Counted from the stretch's first letter, positions 1 through 10,302 are shown. The stretch is 64,000 nt of DNA from Diploptera punctata (GCA_030220185.1 JASPKZ010007535.1:282001-346000), one strand, 5' to 3'. Numbers and translations are program-made. The notes: a model not told the origin generated them from the letters alone.

Positions 1-238
1 ATACACTGGCTCTATCAAACCCGTAGGTTCATGGCCGCGCGGACATAAGCACTCCATACATTCCTATCCTGAGCTAATGTTTTCCAATCATCCCCTGTAT
101 AGTCTACTTCCCTCAAACCCTGGTTAATGTTATTCTCCCACCTCAATATTTATCTGCCAACAGAGCGATTTCCATCTGGTTTTCCTACAAGAAGCTTCCA
201 TGCACATATTTCACTTCCCATTGGATGCTTATTGACTA
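1..238 (-). mobile_element. LINE-A 3'-end fragment
   Basis: On the minus strand this matches the last ~230 bp of the LINE-A copies at 23941-25122 and 45107-45588: C-terminal coding remnant, then the CGGGTTTGATAG-type end. It is cut by the window edge, so the tail and left TSD cannot be seen. Stops and indels make it non-coding. Confidence 0.85.
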
Positions 239-284
239 CACAATAGTATATTGTTACATTTTTTTTTCCATAAGCCCTTTCTTT

Positions 285-612
285 CCCTGTGCCGGGATTA
301 GGGCGCTCCCTAAAGGGAATTTATTGACCAAGTTAATTTAGTTACGCTCATTTACCCATAGATGTCAGCGAGTGGTAGGGATTGGCTATAGGTATAGAGC
401 CTCTACGACACATCTAGTGGGTAACTAAGGTATAACTAGATAAGAAATGGTCAGTAAATTTTGCACAGAGGTATTTTTATTCAGACTTGTGGTTCTTTTA
501 TGAGCCTGAAAATATTCAGACTCTGGTTCCTTCCGGATGACTTGTCCCTTGAAATTTTTCATCCTAAAAACCCATCGACCACGGCTGAGTTTGGTCGTGA
601 TGGACAAATAGG
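285..612 (-). mobile_element. SINE-5, diverged copy
   Basis: Reverse complement aligns by eye to SINE-5 at 48058-48450: a degenerate tRNA-like head near 600 (GACCACGGC..), the middle block at 480-560 (AGCCTGAAAATATTCAGACTC) and the 3' end near 300. Heavily diverged, so an old insertion. Confidence 0.65.
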
Positions 613-1035
613 AATCAGGGCACTTTTTCTCGGATTTTCGCCTACCATTCCTTCACACCCTTGTCATCAATTTCGTTTCATTTAATTTAATCTGTATCTG
701 TAATAGTGCGATAGGCCTAGACAGCTGGTACGTTTGATATCTCAGACCTTTAATAATAGGACCTTCATTTCATCTCATCCTCGACTTAGCATAACGCTGG
801 ACACCAATAGAGGATTTACTTTACTTAAAATTTACGAATTAACAGTTCAGACACTCGTGTCAATGTTAGTAGGCTATTTTATATAACCGTTCCAAGGAAA
901 CCCCATTTCAAACTTATTCACGGTAGCAACAGTGAAAAAATGAAAAAATATGCACAAAACATTCACTGAATTTGCATTGAATCATTTCAAGTTTAATACT
1001 ACAACTAAGATTAAGATTTTTTTAAAAATCAATAT
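613..1035. other. Unassigned AT-rich DNA
   Basis: No open frame, repeat match or structure recognised. Confidence 0.5.
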
Positions 1036-1405
1036 CACCAGGTTGTCATTACGACATTTCTGGTAATCTCTCCTAGCATGGCGTACTTGTAATCCACTTC
1101 CGAGGTTGGGGCACCTGCAAAGGCGAGGCTACGCTGCCTCGATGATATGAAAGGCGATGATGTTGGTAACGATGCGCCACAAGTGGCTGTAAACCAAACT
1201 TAATCAAATGAGGCGAATATGATAGTGATAGCCAGATGATGTTCGGGGACAGTTTGGTCCTCAAAGTTTCTTGATATTTGACTTACTGGTGAGGAAAAAC
1301 CCCGAAAAAATCTCACCGAGGAAACTTGTTCCTACCGGGGACCGAACACGAGCCCGCTACGTAACAAGGAAGCACGGTACCTCGAGATCATTGCTGTGGA
1401 CAATT
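1036..1405 (-). mobile_element. SINE-2 copy
   Basis: Sense strand is minus: tRNA-like head near 1400-1330 (GTACCTCGAGATC.., B-box region degenerate), the conserved GGTGAGGAAAAACCCCG block, a short GAT-rich stretch, then the AAGTGGATTACAAGTACGCC 3' block and CAACCTGGTGATA end. Same layout as 61425-61825. Confidence 0.8.
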
Positions 1406-1569
1406 ACGATACATTTTGAATATATTTATTTTCCCGAAAACAAATTCAAATTTAAGCATATTTTTAAATGGTGAATCGAAGCGAGGCATACTTTCTGATG
1501 TTTTTGTAGTACACTCAGTTTAAACGTAACATAATATTCTTCTGTATTTACAATTCGATATAATGATGT

Positions 1570-2113
1570 ACGGTTTAGAACCAATTGGCGGACCGCGGTC
1601 CGGATCCGGGGCTTTGGTTTCCGGACCAGTTAAATATCGAATCAATACAAATTTTAAAACCGGTTAAATATCGAATAAAACCAGTTTACTAAATTTCATG
1701 TTATGAGAGTTATTAGCTCGGTTGGCAGTACTGCTTATGGTCGGAGATTTGACTGAAGATGAACGGGATTCCGTTTGAAACCTGGTATCGTGAAAAACAC
1801 AAAATTTGTGAGATCAGATATTTAAATATAAATATTACTCTGACCATAAGTTAAATTTATCATAAACTTATTAATAATTATTAGAATTAATAACTGCGTA
1901 CTACTGTGCTGTATCCTTTTAGTATTTACCATGTGTTTTGTTTAATTTATGCAATTCATACCCATAACATTATTTAAATAATTTCCTTATAATATTAATT
2001 ACTTAATAAAAGCTTCGTATATTTAATCAACTGTGGTTCCAGATCTCGACTTAATTTACTACTTTAAAAATGGACCTCCATGAAATTGAATTGGTGACCC
2101 CTGGTTTAGAATG
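1570..2113. mobile_element. Possible hAT-type non-autonomous relic
   Basis: The left end carries AACCAATTGGCGG followed by GACCGCGGTCCGGATCCGG, a GC-rich motif common at hAT ends. The right end carries GGTGACCCCTGGTTTAGA, whose complement CTAAACCAGGGGTCACC is also hAT-like. The TIRs are degenerate and I could not define an 8-bp TSD. Confidence 0.4.
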
Positions 2114-2131
2114 TCTAACACAACAGCATTG

Positions 2132-2345
2132 ACCCTTAAACTGGCAATGTATCCTACAGGATACATCAATTGGTTTAATTCATGTAATATTATCAATAAA
2201 ACAGAATAAAATGAACGAGTATAAATACTCATATGTGTGACGAATTACACAATATACGTAATAAGAAACAGTTATATAAGATTTCGTTTTCTTTGCGGTC
2301 CGTTACATTTAAATAACGGACAATAGAATATTAGTAGTGTTGTCA
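2132..2345 (+). repeat. Repeat U, copy 1
   Basis: About 210 bp shared in opposite orientation with 58955-59182. It starts ACCCTTAAACTGGCAATGTA and ends around GATTTCGTTTTCTTTGCGG. Both copies read TLK(L/V)A(M/I)Y.TGYINWF in one frame, so it may be a scrap of an old coding sequence. Family unknown. Confidence 0.6.
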
Positions 2346-3394
2346 TGGCACCGAAAGGTCTACGGTACCATAGATATTTAGCTGAAATTGTCAATTTAAG
2401 GGTTAAATGTTACGAATAGTACTCCATATATTCTTCTTCGATGGTACCATAGAGAAACTTCGAATAGAGGGGAAACTGAGTACAGTGACATCTAAAAAAT
2501 TTCGGTCGTTTACGATGAACTACAATGAGCAAACTACAATTGTAGCGCTGTTTCGTAGTAACAGAATATGTAACTAAATAAAACAAATGCAAGGCACACG
2601 GCGTCGTTCACGGCGTGTTTAACGGTATTCACTCGGGATTATGGGAAGTTAGCCATTTTGTAAATTTAAATTTTTAACTGCTATCCTTTCGTTCTATGTA
2701 GACGACGGTACTGTAAATTATCGAAAGTTAAAATCATTACTTAGATTTTATTTTACTCTAATTTGTAAGTAAATTCAAGCTTGTTTACATTTTTAATGTG
2801 AATCTATTTTCAAAGATAAACCTACTAGAAGTGATAAAATTCTAAGATTTGTTAGGTTAGGAAGAGTGATATTAGTGTACAGCCATTTCTAATAAACATT
2901 TTAAAAATGTGACTTTATAATGGACAGATGTACGACATGGCTAAGGTTATTTAATAAATATTGTATAAAATATGTATGTGAGAATAAGGGGGTAGGTCAA
3001 TTGTACATATTTATTAAAAGAGCTCATAATGCACGTTTTAAAATTTTAATAAACGAAAATAAATTAACATGTTTTATTTATTTCCATTCTTCCTTTCTGT
3101 TAAAATTAAAGAAAATGTGTAGGTCTGAGAGACTGGGTATACATAATTCCACAATTTAAGATTAATTAATACGTTATTTATTCCTATAAAAGTTAAATTC
3201 CATGATTATTCACCAGATGGCGTTATATAATTATAATTCATAATTTTACCACCAGGCGGTGCTGAATTTCATATTAGTACCAGAAAAAAATCCAAAAAAA
3301 TTTAGATGTAGTTAGTTGTTCTACACTAGCGCCGCTTATGGCATGTACGCGAAACTTGCCTACTTTCTTCTCTGGTACTCTGTGCGATGGTACT
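2346..3394. other. Unassigned stretch
   Basis: AT-rich with no recognised repeat. An open frame at 2920-3159 (79 aa, plus strand) has no recognisable motif and low-complexity composition, so I do not call it a gene. Confidence 0.4.
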
Positions 3395-3665
3395 ACGGTC
3401 CTTGTAGTCTGGCCTTGCCCTCCCTTTTAACAGCCATCCATTCACTTCCATAACTTGTTTTTGATTTCCAATTCTTGATCCCAGCCTGTTTTAGATCACC
3501 TTGTATAATATCCAACCATCTCAACCTAGGTCTGCCAATCCTGCTCATACTATCCAGTTTGGAGTTTAAAACCTTTCTTAGGTATCCGATCAGTTTTCAT
3601 CTTACAGTCATGGCCCAGCCATTCAATTCTTCTACATTTAATGTCTGTGATGATGTCATGACTGG
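3395..3665 (-). pseudogene. LINE C-terminal fragment
   Basis: The minus strand reads a broken C-terminal LINE domain: CRRIEWLGHDCKMKTDRI, then RQT.VEMVGYYTR-like basic text. The arrangement (R-R-x-x-W-x-G-H, about 20 residues, then G-R-x-R-xx-W) is the usual post-RT tail of APE-type LINEs. Stops interrupt it. Confidence 0.6.
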
Positions 3666-4700
3666 GGTCATGAATAGGGTTAGAAATCAACTTACTCCCA
3701 TTTATCCCCCTAATAACAAACTATAATAATATTTTTACAACAGAAAAATGTTAAATGTTGCTCCAAAATGTGGACTATATTTATGTAAAATTATTGATGT
3801 AGTAAACATATTTCCGAGATATTTTAATTAATGAGGACTTGTGAACTTGAGAGAAAAGTTGTAAAACTTTTTTTAACAATTTAATTGACTGACTGATTAA
3901 TATTTTTACAGCCATCGCAGACTTTCTACTTCTTGACGCTGTAGCGCCTTCCAACGGGTCGAGTTGCAACTAATTGCGTTCATATAAACAAGAGACTAGC
4001 GCTTTCCTTTTATACCTGTTGTAAATTAAAAGCAGATGGTAGGCATGTCGCTAAATTGCTTGACCTAAATACTGACCTTTCATTAATGAAAAAAAAAAGT
4101 CGCTAATAAGTTTGTGCTAAAAAAATCCTTCGCTTTAAATAAAAAAAAGTAGCTAGTTACTAATGTAATTAACAGAGGCCCCTGGAAGTAATTTCCGTGT
4201 GTGACGTTATGTAGTACAAAGACTAATCAAAGAGTTTGTAGCCTGCGGTAATTTCTTCTGATTGATTTAATTTAATTTACCTTTTGTTTATGGCAGAGAA
4301 AATCGTTACGGAATATTTTTTTTATTCATAGATTGCTCTTTGTTTACCAGTAGGCCCTAAACATGACGTCCATCGCCGTGAGATGGTCGTAGAGTCAGGC
4401 CATCGGGTAAGTTTACGTAGGGATAAATCTCAACTTTGGGTTCTGAGTGCGTGTCCTGGGTTTGTGTAAAAAAGGAATGAGGGTTAAGATATAAAAACCA
4501 GATAAAGGAAAGTTATTAAATTATCAATAAAACGGATGTAGAATTTAATGAAAGAATGTTAATTGATGTTTTTAATATAAAGATTTACACCATTATGCAG
4601 TTCATATGTGCATTTTCTTGCTCTCAGTCTGGAACCATGCATTTTACGAATTAATTAACATAGTAAACCATTCATATATAACTGTTATTCTCCCAGTTAC
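3666..4700. other. Unassigned stretch
   Basis: No open frame or repeat recognised. AT-rich, with poly-A runs near 4090 and 4140. Confidence 0.4.

Positions 4701-4736
<36 letters not shown>
4701..4736. repeat. (TA)n microsatellite
   Basis: Perfect TA dinucleotide tract that abuts the 3' end of the SINE-1 copy. The matching tract at 5076-5124 lies on the other side, as expected if the SINE landed in one longer TA run. Confidence 0.95.
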
Positions 4737-4739
<3 letters not shown>

Positions 4740-5072
4740 ATAGTAATTCTGCCCGAAGGCAGGTCCTTCACTGCAATCATAGCATTTTCATGCTATGCTT
4801 GCAGCTTTACTAGGGAATTGTAGATGTGGTAGCTTCCCGTTGCTTTCCACACCGGCGAAGGATGATGATGATGATGATGATAATGATGAGAAAGATGATG
4901 ATGGCCATATGATTTCGGGGACCGTGTGGGCCTTAAAGTTTTCCTGACATTTGTCTTACAGGTGAGGAAAAACCCCGATAAAAACCTCACCCAGAAAAAC
5001 TGCCCCGACCGGGGATCGAACCCGGGCCCGCTGCGTGACAAGGCAGCACGCTACCTCGAGACCACAGCGGTG

Positions 5073-5076
<4 letters not shown>
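4737..5076 (-). mobile_element. SINE-1 copy (tRNA-derived)
   Basis: Minus-strand order: GTCCACCGCTGTGGTCTCGA head, A-box-like TGGTCTCGAGGTAGCGTG, B-box GGTTCGATCCCCGG (near 5015), conserved GTGAGGTTTTTATCGGGG, internal (ATC)n, then the 3' hairpins CATAGCATGAAAATGCTATG and CTGCCTTCGGGCAG. Full length and inserted in a TA tract. Confidence 0.93.

Positions 5077-5124
<48 letters not shown>
5076..5124. repeat. (TA)n microsatellite
   Basis: Perfect TA tract flanking the 5' end of the adjacent SINE-1. Confidence 0.95.
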
Positions 5125-5127
<3 letters not shown>

Positions 5128-5214
5128 AAATATGGACTCTTACCTTTAAGTGATTGCGAAAATATTACTAGTATTTGGGGTGAACAACGTTGTTAGAAAA
5201 ATATTTGGCACAAT

Positions 5215-5450
5215 TTTAAACCGTGTGTCCCGAGTCTGAAGATTTTCAGGCTCTTAAAAAGAACCGCAAACCTGAATAAAAAGGCCTCTATGCAAAATTT
5301 AACCAACCTTCAGCGATCCAATTAATACCTTGGGTGGCCACTAGATGTATCATTAAAGTGATAACGTTAACTACATGTCACTCATAGACATCTGCATGTA
5401 AATAAGAGTAACTAAATTAGCTTGTATAAGAAACTCTGATAGGGAGCAAC
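5215..5450 (+). mobile_element. SINE-5 fragment, 5' truncated
   Basis: Begins at the internal CCCGAGTCTGAAGATTTTCA block of SINE-5 and runs through AAAAGGCCTCTA to the GTAACTAAATTAG 3' part. The tRNA-like head is missing. Confidence 0.7.
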
Positions 5451-5627
5451 CGTGTCTCCACGCGGGACGTATGTACCATGTTCCACAAAAGTAAGAAGAT
5501 ATCGCGATAGCTTTACTTCGCCGATTTCCGAAGAACAAGTTATTGAGGTCATTCTGATTAGAATACTTTTTTTGAAAATGTATACAGATATTCACAGATC
5601 CTATCTAGTAGACCCCGAAAGCAATAT

Positions 5628-5630
<3 letters not shown>

Positions 5631-5666
<36 letters not shown>
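5631..5666. repeat. (TA)n microsatellite
   Basis: TA tract directly bordering the left end of element J. Confidence 0.95.
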
Positions 5667-5668
<2 letters not shown>

Positions 5669-6296
5669 CATGAAAGGAAAATATATGTCTGAGTCGGGAT
5701 TTGAAACCGAGATATCTAACTTTACACGTTAGCGCTCTAACCAACTGGGGCACGCCGTAGCGTAGTGGTTAAGGCACTGAGCTACAAGCCGGAGGGTCGA
5801 GGGCTCAAGTCCCGTGGGGGGTCAGGATTTTTAAACTGACCCAAACCTTCTGACGGCACTATGGCCCTGGGGTCGACTCAGCCTCTAACGGAAATGAGTA
5901 CCAGACGCTTGTTCTGGGGGTAAAGGCGGCCGTCACGCAGGGCTGACAAAGTGCCGATTGTCTAGAAAAAGTGGGAGCCTTAACCTCCTACTACCCCAAG
6001 GGCCTCCGGGCCTGTTGTGGGTTCACTTTACTATTTTTTTTTACTCTAACCAACTGGGCTACTCAGGAATCCTAACACAAACATGTAGTTTTCGTTAATA
6101 TATATAATTCTCAATTTACACGAGAGGAGCGGTATATAGTTCCAACCGCCATCTAGTGGCTACCATAACAAGTAAGCATTTTTAAAGAGAAAATTTACTT
6201 TTTTAGCAGTAACGCTTGTATATTTAGCTTAACGTATAAAGTTAGAGATCTTGGGTTCAAATCGCGACTCAGGCATTTATTTTTCTTTTCATGTCA
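5667..6296. mobile_element. Element J copy 1: inverted tRNA-like ends
   Basis: Left end 5667-5731 (GACATGAAAGGAAAA.., minus-sense B-box GGTTTCAAATCCCGACTC) is an imperfect inverted repeat of right end 6225-6296 (..GGGTTCAAATCGCGACTC.. then TTTTCTTTTCATGTCA). On the minus strand the left arm includes a tRNA-type A-box, TAGCCCAGTTGGTTAGAGCG, now split from the rest by a nested SINE-4. Body has ATCTAGTGGC and CAGTAACGCTTGTATATTT, shared with copy 2 at 29985-30285. Without the SINE it is about 330 bp. No coding capacity. Confidence 0.75.
5750..6043 (+). mobile_element. SINE-4 copy nested in element J
   Basis: Full-length SINE-4: GGGCACGCCGTAGCGTAGTG (A-box), B-box-like GGCTCAAGTCCCG, CTGACCCAAACC, GTCGACTCAGCCTCTAACGG, GATTGTCTAGAAAAAGTGGG, and a CACTTTACTATTTTTTT tail. 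A CTCTAACCAACTGGG duplication (about 5735-5749 and 6044-6058) flanks it, so it inserted into the A-box region of element J. Confidence 0.92.
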
Positions 6297-6326
6297 TAAT
6301 TGGCCTTGATTGTTAAATGTCAAAAA

Positions 6327-6328
<2 letters not shown>

Positions 6329-6359
<31 letters not shown>
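6329..6359. repeat. (TA)n microsatellite
   Basis: TA tract about 30 bp outside the right end of element J. Confidence 0.95.
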
Positions 6360-6363
<4 letters not shown>

Positions 6364-6690
6364 GCTTTAGCAGCAGCAATTTCTTGATTTTTTCGGTACC
6401 AAACTTGGAATATAGCAATCAATCTAAATATAAGGTCCAGTTTATTAACCAGCAAAATCGGAGGAGTAAGAGTTCAGCTGAAACGAAAATGAAAAAGAAC
6501 TCTAGCGTCGCATTTTTTTATTTTTCCCAACGAAACTCTGTACGTGCTACTGAAATAAAACGAAGACTATTCTGCAAAACTTAGTGAAAACTGTCTATTT
6601 GAAGTGTTATAAATTGCTTCCTCCTTATGTTTAATTAACCCTGATGCAACTTCAGCAAAATTGGAATGCCTAACGGCTGAATTCTAATAT
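6360..6690. other. Unassigned stretch
   Basis: A 94-aa open frame at 6300-6584 starts in the TA tract and looks like random AT-rich translation. Nothing else recognised. Confidence 0.4.
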
Positions 6691-6694
6691 AATT

Positions 6695-6895
6695 TTATTA
6701 TTATTATTATATTATTATTATTATTATTTCTTTATTTACTTAAAATATTTCACATCTTCCTGTAAGCAATCATGTACTGTCATTCTCCCCACATTTCCCT
6801 ATCATTCCAATATCCTATACTGTTTAAAACACTATCAATAGGCCTATTTGTTATATTCGGGTCTCCCACGTTGTCCTTGGCCTTATAGGCTATAA
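6695..6895 (-). mobile_element. Probable LINE 3' end with (AAT)n tail
   Basis: On the minus strand, ..GRMTVHDCLQEDVKYFK then a stop and (AAT)n at 6695-6728. A short basic C-terminus running into a trinucleotide tail matches the other LINE ends in this window. Only ~150 bp remain. Confidence 0.4.
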
Positions 6896-6899
6896 CATT

Positions 6900-7620
6900 T
6901 TGATATCTTACCTTCGCCACCCTCCGGTATCTTTCCTCTCTTCGGGCATTCATATATCGGTTAACAGTTTCAAATATCTAGGCGTCACTCTCCAGCCTAA
7001 GGGAAACTCCTTCAACCTGCATATCTCGGACAGGACGAGCCTAGCAATTAAAGCCATGCACGAGATAAAAGACATGACCAAGATGTCCATGGAAGCAGCA
7101 ATAAAACTCTTCCACATCAAGATTACACCCATAGTCACATACGGCCTTCAGCTTATATGGGACCATCTGGACCCCAACAGCCTCAGACTCCTAGAAAAAA
7201 GTGAAATCGACATATTTGAAAAAGGCAGAGGGTCTGTCAAAGTTCGCACCCTCCCGAACGGTCTATAAACTGAAAAAGGAGCCATTTCTCATAGAAGAGC
7301 TCCGGCTGAAACTGTACCTGCCATCTACAGCGAGCTATAACATAGTACTAAAAGGGGCTGCAGCAGAAAAAATAATCAATTTGGACCAATTTCTTACACT
7401 ACCGATGTCATGACCTCAGGCGACTGGAAGAAGCCAAATTACGAACTACGACACCTAGTGACCCGGCTAGCAGTACACGGCTTCCATCACAGACTGTGCA
7501 AATCGAAATAGTTTCATGACCAGGGACCACAATGCGCGTGCGAGCGATGCGGCATGTCATGCGAGATATACCATGTGCTAAAGTGCAAAAACAGAGGACA
7601 AACTGACAGGATTCTGTATA
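6900..7620 (+). pseudogene. LINE C-terminal half (I/Jockey/R1-like)
   Basis: Frame 1 (6900-7268) reads the post-RT segment FKYLGVTLQPKGNSFNLHI, then HEIKDMTKMSMEAAIKLFHI and VTYGLQLIWDHLD. A frameshift near 7260 moves the text to the frame at 7201-7413, and another near 7415 precedes a C-terminal zinc-knuckle-like CERCGMSCEIYHVLKC at about 7536-7585. That knuckle and the SFKYLGVTLQ block are typical of I/R1/Jockey-group LINEs and differ from the RTE-like LINE-A tail. No RT catalytic YADD is present, because the copy is 5' truncated. The frameshifts show it is dead. Confidence 0.75.
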
Positions 7621-7689
7621 GACAGATAAATTAATATAGATTAACTAATCTTTGTATATTGTGCGCTACACATTATTAATAAATGTTAC

Positions 7690-8460
7690 TACCTAATACC
7701 CGGCGTGCGCTGCTATGCCTAATAAATGAAAATTAATGTGATTTTATGTTTAGTTGAATATGTGAAGGGAAAAATAATTATAAATTTATACTTTTTAGAT
7801 ACCCCGTGCTGATTACCCGGCGTTGCCCGGGAATCTACTCATCCCGATCGTCTTGGCATAAATGAGCTGAAAGACAAAAATTAATGTACTTATGATTAGT
7901 TGAATAAGTAAAATGAAAAATAATTATAAATGTATATCGTAATTATTTTAAGATTCCCCGTGCTGATTACCCGGTGTTGCCCGGAAATCTACTTATCTCG
8001 ATCTTCTTGGCATAAATGAGTTAAAAGATAAAAATTCCGTAAAAGGATACCCGCCATGTGCTGCTATGCTTGCACAGGAATCTACGTACTTGCCTCGATC
8101 TTCTTGGTATCAATGAAAGACAAAAACAGTTATTGTGAGTTATCCGTAAGAGATAAACATATGCTGTCGCGGACTTTTTGAAATATTCAATTCTATGTAG
8201 CCTACATTAATGATGAGTAATTATTAGTTATGGTTTAGGCAGCATACGCCATATAAGCTACATTTTTTTCACATTTTCCACTACAAAGGGCGATTTTTAA
8301 GGGTGTAGGAGTTGAGTATCACAACTCTCTTATACCCTATGTTCATCCCAGGAATCTCCTGAATATTTTGTAGAAAACCCCACCACAATCTGATCAACGG
8401 TATGGCCGCACATAAAGTACGTACGAACAAACAAACAAATCAACCAACAAACAAACAAAC
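7690..8460 (+). repeat. Repeat E copy 1, internally duplicated
   Basis: Dispersed repeat centred on CCCCGTGCTGATTACCCGG-CGTTGCCCGGGAATCTACT and CTTCTTGGCATAAATGAG. The core occurs twice, at 7802 and 7956 (period 154 bp), followed by a third diverged start near 8048. It ends at an ACAAACAAACAAA-rich tail near 8430-8460. A single-core copy lies at 47040-47560. Non-coding; superfamily not determined. Confidence 0.7.
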
Positions 8461-8694
8461 ATTCGCTTTTATATATTGTATATTTGGCCGTTCGTTTCTT
8501 CTTCTAGCAGGTGGCACACATTACAGTATTTTTATTGGAATCTACTTTCTGTCATTTTTTCACGAATATATATTTTTACGAAAACCACAATTAATTAGAA
8601 CATCCATTTTTCGTTTGTTTACACGAATAGGGAATGGAATAGTAATATGGAAACTTACTGTTGGAAAATTATAGGGAAAGCTATAAGTAAATAT

Positions 8695-8830
8695 ATCTAG
8701 AATGAGGTGGGAGAATAATAATAATAATAATAATAATACTGAATTGAGGGAAGTGAATTCTACAGAGAATTATTGAAAAACAATAATTATTATCTTGGGA
8801 TGTGTGTATGGAGAGCTTATGTCCGCGGAG
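8695..8830 (+). mobile_element. LINE-A 3' fragment containing (AAT)n
   Basis: GAATGAGGTGGGAGAATAA, then (TAA)n at 8716-8739, then GAGGGAAGTGAATTCTACAG and TGTATGGAGAGCTTATGTCC. These match the LINE-A C-terminal DNA (RWENNINYDLREVDYT..). The trinucleotide run has expanded at the AATAAC site inside the coding remnant. Confidence 0.75.
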
Positions 8831-8879
8831 AGAGAGTTAGTTAATTGGTTTGTTATTATAACTTGGATATTTAAGCAGT

Positions 8880-9170
8880 AACGATAACAATAAAGTCTTT
8901 ACTATTCCTGAATGGGGAATACATACATTGATTTGAACCAGGGACTCTGCTTGTTGATTCTGTCACTTGAGTAGTCTGATATAAGTTTACGAGACGAAAT
9001 TCTCGCCAGAGGGTTGTAAAGCGAAGCAATACAGCAAAGTGGTGCGGGGAGTTTAGTGATTGGGGGTTGTAAAAACTGGGCCCGGGAGAGAGAAAGAGAA
9101 ATGCACCATGCGCCAATTTTCCTGTCAACAGCGGTTTGCAACCTGTGTAAGCATGCTCTCAAAATCTACA
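8880..9170 (-). mobile_element. Possible tRNA-derived SINE, old
   Basis: The minus strand contains a B-box-like CTGGTTCAAATCAATG (near 8930) followed by a non-coding body. No second copy in this window, so this rests only on the tRNA-like promoter box. Confidence 0.3.
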
Positions 9171-9374
9171 ACTAAACATAATCAAGAATAAAGATTTTTT
9201 AAATATTGATAATCTTATAATACTGCCTATAATCTGCATGTTTTCCCATCATCTACTCAGTGGATTAACTTAACATTTTCAGGGAATATTTAATTCTTAA
9301 ACACAATTTAACAAGGTTATATCTCTTAGAAGTGATTTTTATTAGATTTACATCCACTCCATAGCGCGACAAGC

Positions 9375-9690
9375 CCTTGTCCTGGTGCTGGTCTTACATC
9401 TACATGTGTTAATCACAGAGATGGACGATCATTTTGCCTGTATAGTGGCGAGATATGATCAGCATGTCGACTCCGCAGCCGTTGTAGCTGGTTTTCTCAA
9501 CCTGGACCGCTTCTTACCTACCCAAATTCCACACAATGCTGGGTGGACACCGGTCCCATACCGGCCGAAATTCCATGAGAAAAGTTCTTCCGCCATGAGT
9601 ACTCGAACCAAATCAAGTCCCGTAGCTCTGCACCAAGACATGATGCCTAAAACCTCTCGGCTACGGCGTGGGACATTAAAAGACATGATT
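9375..9690 (-). mobile_element. SINE-6 copy
   Basis: Shares GCTGGGTGGACACCGGTCCC, GAAATTCC.TGAGAA and AGTCCCGTAGCTCTG with 35105-35310. On the minus strand the head near 9690 is tRNA-like. The plus-strand open frame across it (9385-9873) is not a gene, because it is made of SINE and an (AAT)n tract. Confidence 0.7.
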
Positions 9691-9779
9691 AAAAATACAG
9701 TTAGTATGTGTTATTTTAAAAGCGGATTTATAAATACTGAACCAGCAAATAAAAATTCCTCAAATCTTTCATTTATAGG

Positions 9780-9781
<2 letters not shown>

Positions 9782-9839
<58 letters not shown>

Positions 9840-9850
9840 TAATAATAATG
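9782..9850. repeat. (AAT)n microsatellite
   Basis: About 23 AAT units with one AAC interruption. It creates the poly-Asn and poly-Leu open-frame artefacts around it. Confidence 0.95.
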
Positions 9851-9959
9851 TTCCATTTAATGTAGCAGAGTGAGGAAACTGGGCCTTCCCTACCATATAA
9901 CCAACACAAATATACGAAGTACAAATTTCCAGTGATGTAGAAATATATAATAGAGTATT

Positions 9960-10302
9960 CCATCCATAGTAATTCTGCCCGAAGGCAGGTCCTTCACTGC
10001 AATCATAGCATTTTCATGCTATGCTTGCAGCTTTACTAGGGAATTGTGTAGGTGTGGTAGCTTCCCGTTGCTTTCCACACCGGTGAAGGATGATGATGAT
10101 AATGGTAAGGATGATAATGATAAGGATGATGGCCATACGATTTCGGGGACCGTTTGGGCCTTAAAGTTTTCATGGCATTTGTCTTACAGGTGAGGAAAAA
10201 CCCCGATAAAACCTCACCCAGAAAAACTGCCCCGACCGGGGATCGAACCCGGGCCCGCTGCGTGACAAGGCAGCACGCTACCTCGAGACCACAGCGGTGG
10301 AC
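9960..10302 (-). mobile_element. SINE-1 copy with perfect 11-bp TSD
   Basis: Full-length SINE-1 on the minus strand (B-box GGTTCGATCCCCGG near 10240, both 3' hairpins at 9974-10028). Flanked by AATAGAGTATT at 9949-9959 and 10303-10313, which fixes both element ends exactly. Confidence 0.96.

Noticed and set aside
1271..1474. 67-aa frame reading through SINE-2
   Set aside because: The typical NPEKISPRKLVPTGDRTRAR text is a known kind of SINE artefact in six-frame translations.
4793..5153. Short frames reading MSRSGPGFDPRSGQFF or NCPDRGSNPGPLRDKAARY
   Set aside because: Both are SINE-1 translations (opposite strands), seen again at other SINE-1/SINE-2 copies.
5750..5820. tRNA gene calls at the many A-box/B-box pairs
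   Set aside because: All sit at the heads of SINEs, lack pairing acceptor stems and continue into SINE bodies.
9385..9873. 162-aa open frame ending in poly-Asn
   Set aside because: Composed of SINE-6 and an (AAT)n tract; no protein motif.
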